Source: Acidobacteriota bacterium
GTDB lineage: Bacteria; Acidobacteriota; Thermoanaerobaculia; Thermoanaerobaculales; Sulfomarinibacteraceae
NCBI GenBank assembly: GCA_024641545.1
Contig: JAHECW010000026.1
Coordinates: 1 to 42,747, forward strand
Direction of reading: 5' to 3'
DNA: 42,747 nucleotides
The position numbers and the translations under genes are program-made. The first letter of the stretch is position 1; every line of letters starts with the position of its first letter. Shown here one piece after another: positions 26,900 to 33,571 of the stretch. The notes under the pieces were generated by a model that worked only from the letters and a program-made list of their open reading frames with translations, did not search any database and was not told where the DNA came from.

Positions 26900-27025
26900 T
26901 TCTCAATTCTTAATTTCATCGCAACCGTTTCTCGAGGCTGCGCGGTGTTAATTCTTAATTCCATCGCAGGGTTCCTGGGTGGCGTTGCGATGTAATTAAG
27001 AATTGAGAATTCAAAATTGAGAATT
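26887..27025. repeat. AT-rich intergenic inverted-repeat element, copy 1
   Basis: An imperfect stem of about 39 bp pairs 26887-26925 with 26984-27025. Arms are built of AATTCTTAATTCTCAATT units and end internally with CATCGCAAC and GTTGCGATG. A further partial unit (TTAATTCTTAATTCCATCGC) lies in the loop at 26949-26968. Composition is strongly AT-rich in a GC-rich surrounding. The left arm contains the pepF stop codon (26897-26899). A related element lies at 29995-30094. Confidence 0.8.
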
Positions 27026-27050
27026 TTCAGTGAACACTCGGCCGCAGAAT

Positions 27051-28235
27051 CTAGACTTCACTCTCCTGAGCAGGCTGGTGCTTCCGGCTGCCCTCGTAGA
27101 GCTCGAACTTGAGCAGGCGGCACTCGATGGGGCCGTTGAAGAGCGGGATCCTGCGTTTGGCTTTGAGCCCGATCTGGTTGGCGAGCTCCCGATTGCCGAC
27201 CAGCAACCAGGCGGTGGCGCCCTGGGCCTTGTTCTTGAGCTCGTCGCCGAATCGTTTGTAGAAAACCCCGAGTCGATCGACATCCCCGACCCGCTTGCCG
27301 TAGGGAGGGTTGGCAACGATCATGCCGCCTTCGGACCAGGGCAGATCGAGATCGAGAGCGTCGCGCTGCTCGACCTCGACCCAGCGGTTCATCCACGCCG
27401 CCTTGAGGTTGCGCTTGGCGGCCTCGACGGCGCGTTCGTCCCGGTCGCGGGCGACGATGGGCGCAGGAGCGTCGCGTTGCTCGCGGCCGGCGCTGCGGAC
27501 GATTTCCTGATAGAGCTGCACATCGTGCGTGGTCCAACGCTCGAACGCGAACTCCCGGCGCAGGCCGGGGGGGGTCCGGGTGGCGATCAATGCCGCCTCG
27601 GCGGCAAAGGTCCCGGTCCCGCACAGGGGATCGAGCAACGGCTGCGATCCGTCATACCCGGCGAGCAGCAGGACGCCGGCGGCGAGGGTCTCGGCAAGGG
27701 GCGCCGGGCCGCCGCGCGGCCGATATCCGCGGTGGGAAAGCTGCTCACCCGTGCTGTCGAGGCTCAGGGATGTCAGTCCGTCGGACAGGTGGAGGTGGAG
27801 GCGCATGTCGGGATTCGACCGATCCACCGACGGACGCCACCCCTGCCGGCTGCGAAGGGTGTCGACCAGCGCATCCTTGACCACCTGGGCGGCGAAGTTG
27901 GTGTTTTGGAAAACGTGCGACCGCCCGGCCACGTCGACGCCGATGGTCTGTCCCCGTTGGACGATCTTGTGCCAGGAAACCGTCGCCGCCAGATTGTAAA
28001 GCTCTTCTTTGGTCTTGACCTGGCCGCGCACCATGGGGATGACCACCCGGGCGGCCGTTCGCAGACGGAGATTGGCCTCGTAGACCGCCCGCAGCCCGCC
28101 GGTGAAGCCGACGAACCCCCGGCCCGCCGCCACTCCCTTGACATCGAGCGCTCGAAGCTCTTCGGCCAGGACTTCCTCGAGGCCGCGGCTGCAGGTGGCC
28201 ACGAGCGGCTGCGGCGGAGACTTCGCATCGATCAT
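27051..28235 (-). CDS. THUMP-domain class I RNA methyltransferase (RlmL N-terminal domain/YpsC-like)
   Basis: The 394-residue protein is like the N-terminal module of E. coli RlmL and stand-alone YpsC proteins, which methylate guanine N2 in 23S rRNA using S-adenosylmethionine. Residues about 60-160 are a THUMP RNA-binding domain (NLAATVSWHKIVQRGQTIGV). The methyltransferase domain has motif I DPLCGTGTF (202-210) and the catalytic NPPYG (309-313) typical of N-methylation of an exocyclic amine. The second methyltransferase domain found in E. coli RlmKL is absent. The ATG at 28235 lacks a strong ribosome site. It lies 67 bases after the glyoxalase gene on the same strand. Confidence 0.88.
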   Translation of the reverse strand: MIDAKSPPQPLVATCSRGLEEVLAEELRALDVKGVAAGRGFVGFTGGLRAVYEANLRLRTAARVVIPMVRGQVKTKEELYNLAATVSWHKIVQRGQTIGVDVAGRSHVFQNTNFAAQVVKDALVDTLRSRQGWRPSVDRSNPDMRLHLHLSDGLTSLSLDSTGEQLSHRGYRPRGGPAPLAETLAAGVLLLAGYDGSQPLLDPLCGTGTFAAEAALIATRTPPGLRREFAFERWTTHDVQLYQEIVRSAGREQRDAPAPIVARDRDERAVEAAKRNLKAAWMNRWVEVEQRDALDLDLPWSEGGMIVANPPYGKRVGDVDRLGVFYKRFGDELKNKAQGATAWLLVGNRELANQIGLKAKRRIPLFNGPIECRLLKFELYEGSRKHQPAQESEV

Positions 28236-28302
28236 CCGAGCACGCTACACCGGTCATCCCCGCGGAGCAACCCGGGCCCGCGGGTATCGGGACGGCGCGG
28301 CG

Positions 28303-28686
28303 CTACTTTTTCTCGATGAACTCGATGGTGTATCCGTCGGGATCCTTGACGAAGGCGATCACGGTGGTCCCGTGCTTCATCGGCCCCGGCTCCCGGGTGA
28401 CCTTGCCGCCATACTCGCGGACCCGCTCACACGCGCCGACGATGTCGTCGGTGCCGATGGCGATGTGGCCGAAGCCGTTGCCGAGATCGTAGCTCGCGGT
28501 GTCCCAGTTGTGGGTCAGCTCGATGACCGCCGTCGAAGCCTCGTCGCCATAGCCGAGAAAAGCGAGCGTGAACCTGCCTTCGGGATAATCGTGGCGGCGG
28601 ATCAGCGTCATCCCCAGCGCCTCGGTGTAGAACGCGATCGCCTTCTCGAGATCGCCGACTCTGATCATCGTATGTAACAGCCTCAC
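28303..28686 (-). CDS. gloA: Lactoylglutathione lyase (glyoxalase I)
   Basis: The 127-residue VOC-fold protein matches GloA, which isomerises the hemithioacetal of methylglyoxal and glutathione to S-lactoylglutathione. The four metal ligands of E. coli GloA (His5, Glu56, His74, Glu122) occur at identical positions here: H5 in LLHTMIR, E56 in VIELTHNW, H74 in FGHIAIG and E122 in TIEFIEK. The short length and absent loop insertions suggest the Ni2+/Co2+-type rather than the Zn-type enzyme. Start is GTG 28686 with AGGA 7-8 bases upstream. It lies downstream of phosphofructokinase, fitting a role against methylglyoxal from triose phosphates. Confidence 0.93.
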   Translation of the reverse strand: MRLLHTMIRVGDLEKAIAFYTEALGMTLIRRHDYPEGRFTLAFLGYGDEASTAVIELTHNWDTASYDLGNGFGHIAIGTDDIVGACERVREYGGKVTREPGPMKHGTTVIAFVKDPDGYTIEFIEKK

Positions 28687-28706
28687 CGCCTTGTCCTTTC
28701 AGCCTT

Positions 28707-28751
28707 TTCAATTCTCACCGGATTCTCCGAGAGAATCCGGTGAGAATTGAA
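28707..28751. repeat. Perfect 21-bp hairpin with 3-base loop
   Basis: Positions 28707-28727 and 28731-28751 are exact inverse complements, with loop CGA. It lies between the phosphofructokinase stop and the glyoxalase start. The outer part (TTCAATTCTC) resembles the arms of the AT-rich elements at 26.9 and 30.0 kb; the inner part is ACCGGATTCTC. There is no T tract after it in the minus-strand direction, so it is not a textbook terminator; it could still reduce readthrough into gloA. Confidence 0.85.
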
Positions 28752-28773
28752 GGAGCGTGACCCCGAAGCCCCA

Positions 28774-29979
28774 TCAGTAGTCACTAGTCATGATGAAGAC
28801 CGGCGCGCCTTCAAACTTCTCGTATGTCGGCCGAAGCCGTTCCCTGTTGTAGTACTTCTTGACATCGAGGGTCTTCTTCCGGCTGGTGACCACCTCGATG
28901 GGGACGTTGTCGTAGCGGCCGTTGCGGATGTTGACCAGCCGGCCCGAGGTGCCCTGGAGGATGAGGTCCATGGCGAGATTGCCGAACGCCATGGGCACGA
29001 TCGAATCCATGGCGTCGGGGTCGCCGCAGCGCACGAGGTAGCCGAGCCGCTGGTTGATGACGTTGACCCGGTGACCGTTGTTGTACTTGGGTGAAATCTC
29101 CTTGAGGACGCGCGCCACCCGGTCGCCGACGCCACCGAGCTTCTTGTGGCCGAACATGTCGGTCTCCTGGTCTTCGAAGACCATTTCGTCCGTGCCCGTG
29201 AACGTGGCGCCCTCGGAGACCAGCACCACGCTGTAATTCGACGGGTTCCGGTTGCGGTCGAAGGTGAGCAGCTCGCAGAGATTCTCGATCTCGAACGGGT
29301 GTTCGGGGATGACGCACCGGTTGGCGGCGCCGGCCAGCGTCGGCAGCAGCGCGGTGAACCCGGCGTAGCGGCCGAAGACCTCGAGCACGAGAAAGCGTTC
29401 GTGGCTCCCCGCCGAGGTCCGCAGGGCGTGGGTCATGGCGATGGTCCGCGTGACGCAGGTCGAGAACCCGATGCAGTAATCGGTGCCGGGAACGTCGTTG
29501 TCCATGGTCTTGGGAATGGCGATGACGGGGACTCCCTTCTTGTGGAGGTGGACCCCGTAGGACAGGGTGTCGTCGCCGCCGATGGGAATGAGTATGTCGA
29601 TCCCGAGGTGTTCGAGGTTGGCGAGCACCTCCTTCGTCATGTCGTTCAACTCATCGGTGTAACTGTCCCGGAGATGGATCGGGACCGAGGTCGGCGGGAC
29701 GTGGCTCGGACGGGTCCTCGACGTGTGCAGGAAGGTGCCACCGGTGCGACCCACCTTGTTGACCACACTTTCGGTGAGATCCACGACCAGATCCGCCGAT
29801 GGGGCTTCGTCGCGGTTCAACTCGATGAGCCCGGCCCACCCGCGGCGGATGCCGAGCACCCGATAACCCTCACGCAGGGCACGGACGGTGACCCCGCGGA
29901 TCGCCGGGTTCAGCCCCGGGACATCGCCGCCGCCGGTCAGAATCCCGATGGTTCCCTTGTGTTTGTTCACGTTTGCCAT
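28774..29979 (-). CDS. Phosphofructokinase, residues of the PPi-dependent type
   Basis: The 401-residue protein is a PfkA-family phosphofructokinase: GGGDVPGLNPAIRG (16-29) at the N-terminus, GGDDTLSYG (134-142) and PKTMDND (156-162). In E. coli PfkA the matching positions are Gly104 and Gly124; here they are Asp137 and Lys157. Asp and Lys at these sites are the accepted marks of pyrophosphate-dependent enzymes, so fructose 6-phosphate phosphorylation with PPi (reversible) is more likely than with ATP. About 50 residues between the first and second motif (HTSRTRPSHVPPTSVP) are longer than in PfkA. The catalytic Asp is the second-last in TMDND. ATG 29979 follows a GGGGG tract. Dihydroorotase precedes it on the same strand. 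Confidence 0.9.
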   Translation of the reverse strand: MANVNKHKGTIGILTGGGDVPGLNPAIRGVTVRALREGYRVLGIRRGWAGLIELNRDEAPSADLVVDLTESVVNKVGRTGGTFLHTSRTRPSHVPPTSVPIHLRDSYTDELNDMTKEVLANLEHLGIDILIPIGGDDTLSYGVHLHKKGVPVIAIPKTMDNDVPGTDYCIGFSTCVTRTIAMTHALRTSAGSHERFLVLEVFGRYAGFTALLPTLAGAANRCVIPEHPFEIENLCELLTFDRNRNPSNYSVVLVSEGATFTGTDEMVFEDQETDMFGHKKLGGVGDRVARVLKEISPKYNNGHRVNVINQRLGYLVRCGDPDAMDSIVPMAFGNLAMDLILQGTSGRLVNIRNGRYDNVPIEVVTSRKKTLDVKKYYNRERLRPTYEKFEGAPVFIMTSDY

Positions 29980-29994
29980 GCAACCCCCAAACCC

Positions 29995-30094
29995 TTCAAT
30001 TCTCGATTCTTGATTCTAAATTTCGTCGCAGCCGTTCCCGGAGCCCATGCGATGGACAATTGAGAATTGAAAACCAAAAATCAAGAATTTCGTC
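29995..30094. repeat. AT-rich intergenic inverted-repeat element, copy 2
   Basis: TTCAATTCTCGATT (29995-30008) pairs with AATTGAGAATTGAA (30058-30071) with one mismatch, and TTCTTGATT (30007-30015) with AATCAAGAA (30079-30087) exactly. AATTTCGTC occurs twice (30019-30027, 30086-30094). The central part, AATTTCGTCGCAGCCGTT and later TGCGATGGACAATT, is clearly related to copy 1 at 26.9 kb (AATTTCATCGCAACCGTT and TGCGATGTAATT). It fills the gap between dihydroorotase and phosphofructokinase. Confidence 0.75.
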
Positions 30095-30106
30095 ATTTTC
30101 GACTCT

Positions 30107-31141
30107 TCATTCAACCCGTTCGACCCGCCATGTGATTTCCTCGCCGGCGCGGAGCGGCACGACCACGTCATCGCCGAACGGGTAGCTCTCGGGAACCGTC
30201 CACGAATCCCTCACCAACCGGATGCGGTCTCGATTGCGCGGCAGACCGTAGAAGTCGGCGCCGTGTAAGGAGGCGAATCCCTCGAGTCGCTCGAGAGCGC
30301 CGGCGGCGTCGAAGACCTCGGCGTAGAGCGCCAGCGCGGCGTGAGCGCTGTAACACCCGGCGCATCCGCAGTGGTTCTCCTTGGTCGACCTCCCGTGCGG
30401 CGCGCTGTCGGTCCCGAGAAAGAACCGCCGGTCAGCGCCGGTGGCCGCCGCCAGCAACGCCTGGCGGTCGGCCTCCCGCTTGAGTACCGGCAGACAGTAG
30501 TGGTGCGGTTTCACGCCGCCGACGAGCATGTCGTTCCGATTGAGCAGCAGGTGTTGCGGGGTGATGGTGGCGCCGATTCTCGGCGATGACGCCTGAACAA
30601 ACTCCACCGCATCCTTGGTCGTGACGTGTTCGAAGACCACTCTCAGGCCTTCGTGCCGGCGGAGGAGCGGGGCGAGAACCCGGTCGATGAAGACCTTCTC
30701 CCGATCGAAGATGTCGACCTCGGGATTCGTGACCTCACCGTGAACCAGCAGCGCCAGCCCGCATGCTTCCATGGCCTCGAGGACCGGTGCGACGCGGTCG
30801 AAGTCGGTGACCCCGGCGTCCGAGTTGGTCGTGGCGCCGGCCGGGTAGAGCTTGAACCCGACGAACCCGGCGTCTCGGGCCCTGGGGACCTCGTCGAGGC
30901 AGGTGAGTTCGGTGAGGTAGAGGGTCATTAACGGCTCGAACACGGACCCCGCGGGCAGCGCGGCGAGAATCCGACCCCGATAGTCCAACGCCTGATCGAC
31001 CGAGGTCACCGGTGGGCGGAGATTCGGCATCACCACCGCACGACCGAAGACGGCGGCCGTCGCGCCCACGACATCCGCCATGGCCCGGCCGTCGCGCAGG
31101 TGAAGGTGCCAGTCGTCGGGTCGGGTGATGGTGAGATTCAT
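30107..31141 (-). CDS. pyrC: Dihydroorotase, E. coli PyrC type
   Basis: The 344-residue enzyme closes carbamoyl-aspartate to dihydroorotate in pyrimidine synthesis. It is of the E. coli PyrC class (348 residues). Metal ligands are visible: His12 and His14 in [10 protein letters not shown], the carboxylated Lys97 in [10 protein letters not shown], His134 in LLVHGEV, a His in [11 protein letters not shown] and the Asp in [11 protein letters not shown]. The E. coli equivalents are His16, His18, Lys102 and His139. I chose ATG 31141 ([12 protein letters not shown]) because GGAG lies 8 bases upstream; a 26-residue upstream extension has no site and no homology to the family. Confidence 0.95.
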   Translation of the reverse strand: MNLTITRPDDWHLHLRDGRAMADVVGATAAVFGRAVVMPNLRPPVTSVDQALDYRGRILAALPAGSVFEPLMTLYLTELTCLDEVPRARDAGFVGFKLYPAGATTNSDAGVTDFDRVAPVLEAMEACGLALLVHGEVTNPEVDIFDREKVFIDRVLAPLLRRHEGLRVVFEHVTTKDAVEFVQASSPRIGATITPQHLLLNRNDMLVGGVKPHHYCLPVLKREADRQALLAAATGADRRFFLGTDSAPHGRSTKENHCGCAGCYSAHAALALYAEVFDAAGALERLEGFASLHGADFYGLPRNRDRIRLVRDSWTVPESYPFGDDVVVPLRAGEEITWRVERVE

Positions 31142-31483
31142 CTTCAGACTCCGCACCCATGATCGCATGGCGGGCTCGGAGTCGGATGCAGGATTCGGTC
31201 CGCCGACCCTCCCGCCCATCGATCACACGGACGGACACGGGCCCCACTGCAGCGCCGGTCGCGGATGAGGCCGTCGGCCGCGGCAAGCGGTCGCAATCAC
31301 GTGGCCGCGGGCCCTGCGGCAGGGATCGCGGTCGGGGGCGGAAGATCGCTGCCGACCACCGCGGTCGACCGTTCCCCACGGTTGTCCTCCGCCTCCGCCG
31401 CCGGCGTCGGCGCTGAACCGACATCCACGATTGCTCAATGTGCTCGCCCGGCGTTTCAGCTATGGTGGTTCCCGGAGGCGTCC
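31142..31483. other. 342-bp GC-rich intergenic region between divergent genes
   Basis: This gap separates pyrC (minus) from the small gene at 31484 (plus). It holds short GC-rich self-complementary bits around 31275-31325 (GGCCGCGG occurs twice) but no convincing gene, RNA or clear promoter. An in-frame extension of the small gene through this region is Ala/Arg/Pro-rich and looks non-coding. Confidence 0.5.
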
Positions 31484-31786
31484 GTGACCACACCCGACCA
31501 GCTCCGCGCCATCGCCGAGTACCTTCAAGACCGGGTGATCCTGGTGAATGATGACGAACCGGCGATCGCCTTCGATCCGCCCACGGCCGGGGAGATGGCG
31601 GGTGCCGGTCTCGACCGAGCGACCGCTACTCGCCTGACCTCGGCTCCCTGGTGGCAGGAGATGGTGGACGAGATCATCGACACGCCCGCTTTCGCCGAAC
31701 CGGAAGCGACGCCGGCGGTGGTTCTCGGCTACGCCAAAGACCTGATCCGGGAGTACATCGGCAAGCGGTTCGAACTGGATTCCTGA
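31484..31786 (+). CDS. Small protein of unknown function (100 residues)
   Basis: A 100-residue acidic protein starting at GTG 31484, preceded by GGAGG at 6 bases. An N-terminal helix (TPDQLRAIAEYLQDRVILV) is followed by a segment with SAPWWQEMVDEIIDTPAF and a C-terminal helix GYAKDLIREYIGKRFEL. No signal peptide, membrane segment or known motif is seen, so it should be cytoplasmic. I do not recognise the family. It precedes another uncharacterised gene by 52 bases on the same strand. Confidence 0.6.
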   Translation: MTTPDQLRAIAEYLQDRVILVNDDEPAIAFDPPTAGEMAGAGLDRATATRLTSAPWWQEMVDEIIDTPAFAEPEATPAVVLGYAKDLIREYIGKRFELDS

Positions 31787-31838
31787 ATCAGTACGGGTTC
31801 GGATAGAATCTCAAACGCAGGAAAGGCGAACGCAACCC

Positions 31839-32666
31839 ATGGCGCAGGACCCCCTTATCGAAAAACTCGCAAAGGCAAACGGCAACGTCAACAAGCTGTG
31901 TGAGTTCTTTTCAGCCCGGCGGAACTGGACCCTGGCGGCGGATTCCGAGCCGTCCGCTCGCGCCGTCACGACCGCGGCGACCAAGCTCGGCGAGCACCTC
32001 CTGGTGTTGATCCGGTCCGCCGGCGCCGATCCGCTGAGCCCGTTCGAGCCGACGGTGGAATCGCACGAAATCGGCACCCACGATCGACCCCGGCTGGACC
32101 GGTTCACCGGATTCCTGAGCGACCTCGACGCCTGGCTGGTCGCCCAACCCGGTCCGTCCAGGGATCCTGAGGTCATCACCGCGCTCCGGGAGATGGAGAG
32201 CTACGTTCGCTGCATCATCGAGGTCACCGGCGCCATCAAGGGTGAAGCTGAAGCTCCCGCGCCGGCGGCCCCTGCGCCGCCGGACGACGGCGCCATCCGG
32301 CCTGCCGAGACCGGCGATTCGAGCGACGAAGCCGTCGCCTCCACCCCGGAGGGAGGTCCGCAGCAACTGGCGCTCGACGACACCGATGAGCATCCCATGG
32401 TGCAGGAATTCCGGGGCATGAATGAGTTGACCAAGGAGTGCACGGAGAAGATCGACGAATTCCTCACCGCATGGGGCATCGAGTACAGTTATTACAATCG
32501 CAAGAAGCTCCTCGAGAGAATCCTCCGTTGGATCAACTCCGCGCCGGAGGGCCACGTGCTGGTGATCAAGATGAAGACCGTCGAGAAGCCCTTCCAGCCG
32601 TACCCGAGTTATATCTCGCGGGATGTCCTCGCCGGCAACCCGCCACGGAAGGACCCATGGTCCTGA
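31839..32666 (+). CDS. Uncharacterised two-part protein with Pro/Ala-rich linker
   Basis: The 275-residue protein has a helical N-terminal part (1-134, with LIEKLAKANGNVNKLCEFF and RFTGFLSDLDAWLV), a low-complexity Glu/Pro/Ala linker (about 135-185) and a C-terminal part (186-275) with ELTKECTEKIDEFLTAWGIE, YYNRKKLLERILRWI and a strand HVLVIKMKTVEKPF. No signal peptide is present. I do not recognise either half. ATG 31839 has a distant purine-rich site. The last 10 bases overlap the start of the next gene, so the two are translated together. Confidence 0.65.
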   Translation: MAQDPLIEKLAKANGNVNKLCEFFSARRNWTLAADSEPSARAVTTAATKLGEHLLVLIRSAGADPLSPFEPTVESHEIGTHDRPRLDRFTGFLSDLDAWLVAQPGPSRDPEVITALREMESYVRCIIEVTGAIKGEAEAPAPAAPAPPDDGAIRPAETGDSSDEAVASTPEGGPQQLALDDTDEHPMVQEFRGMNELTKECTEKIDEFLTAWGIEYSYYNRKKLLERILRWINSAPEGHVLVIKMKTVEKPFQPYPSYISRDVLAGNPPRKDPWS

Positions 32667-32956
32667 CATCCCCCGTCACCGTCCTCATCAACAAGCTGAT
32701 TCCCGGGATCCGCTTCCCCTGGCTCTTCGCGATTCTCGCCGGTCTTCTGGCCGTCGACCTGGTGACGCCGGATCCGATCCCGCTGCTCGACGAGGTCGTC
32801 CTCGGAGTCCTCACCTTTCTCGCGGCCTCCTGGCGGATTCGCCGTGACGACGCCACCCCGCCACCGAAGGATGTCACACCGCCGGACGAGGCCGGAGGGG
32901 TTCTCCCTGCGGCGGGCGTCAAGTCACACGACAGCGACGAGCCGCAACCGCGTTGA
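32657..32956 (+). CDS. Small two-helix membrane protein, resembles DUF6116
   Basis: The 99-residue protein has two hydrophobic helices (about 19-35 and 44-58) around the motif DLVTPDPIPLLDEVVLG, then SWRIRR and a Pro/Asp-rich cytoplasmic tail. The block RFPWLF...DPIPLLDE resembles small inner-membrane proteins annotated as DUF6116; this is from memory of the pattern. Function is unknown. The ATG at 32657 lies inside the end of the preceding gene (10-base overlap) behind GAAGGA, indicating one operon. Confidence 0.65.
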   Translation: MVLTSPVTVLINKLIPGIRFPWLFAILAGLLAVDLVTPDPIPLLDEVVLGVLTFLAASWRIRRDDATPPPKDVTPPDEAGGVLPAAGVKSHDSDEPQPR

Positions 32957-32980
32957 GCATCCAAGGGAAACGCGCTGCCG

Positions 32981-33571
32981 CTACGCCGGAACGATCTCGG
33001 GCCGGGTGATTTCGAATCCGACGGCGACGGCATCCTCGTTGATCTCGAGCGAGATCTCAAACCAACCCGCGTGATCCGCCAGATACTGTCGAACCACCCC
33101 TCTCGCTTTCTTTCGCGCGACCAGGGATTTGCGGCACATGTAGTCGAGCCCGTAGCGACTGGCGACTCGAGCCACCGTCAAGTTGCAGCGGGCCGGGCTC
33201 CGCCGCTCGCCGAATCGATAGCCGAACTCCATGAATGAGCCCGCGTTGTGCGCCCGGAAACGCAGCACGAGATTGCCCGGAGCCAGCACCCTGATCCGGT
33301 CGCCGACGGTTTCGACCAGCACGGCGCCGTCGGCGGCGACGATCCTGCTGCCGTCGACGACGTCGACCGCTGCTTCGGAAACCACCGCGATCGACGGGTC
33401 CGCAGGCGTGAAGACCATCTCCACGCCGTTTTCTTCGATGAGATTCCGATAGTTACCGTAGAGAATCACGACCACGACATCCGCCAGCGCCACCAGGGCG
33501 AAAAGCGAGAACACGACGGCCGGAAGCCACCGTGTCCGGCGCGGCTCGCTCGCGTTCGCCTCAGTGCTCAT
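32981..33571 (-). CDS. Single-pass membrane-anchored protein of unknown function
   Basis: The 196-residue protein has a short basic cytoplasmic start, one membrane helix (about 16-39, LPAVVFSLFALVALADVVVV) and a periplasmic domain rich in beta strands (SIAVVSEAAVDVVDGSRIVA; NLVLRFRAHNAGSFMEFGY). Two cysteines (in ARCNLTV and YMCRKS) may pair. No family is recognised. Its ATG lies inside the 3' end of the large GH13 gene (11-base overlap, ATGAGCACTGA), so the two are co-translated and may work together. Confidence 0.65.
   Translation of the reverse strand: MSTEANASEPRRTRWLPAVVFSLFALVALADVVVVILYGNYRNLIEENGVEMVFTPADPSIAVVSEAAVDVVDGSRIVAADGAVLVETVGDRIRVLAPGNLVLRFRAHNAGSFMEFGYRFGERRSPARCNLTVARVASRYGLDYMCRKSLVARKKARGVVRQYLADHAGWFEISLEINEDAVAVGFEITRPEIVPA

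Noticed and set aside
26887-30094. AT-rich repeats considered as a CRISPR array
   Set aside because: Units are irregular, inverted and lie in two separate gene gaps; there are no evenly spaced direct repeats with unique spacers and no cas genes.
31265-31483. Upstream extension of the 100-residue protein
   Set aside because: Ala/Arg/Pro/Ser-rich translation typical of non-coding GC-rich DNA; GTG 31484 has GGAGG at the right distance.
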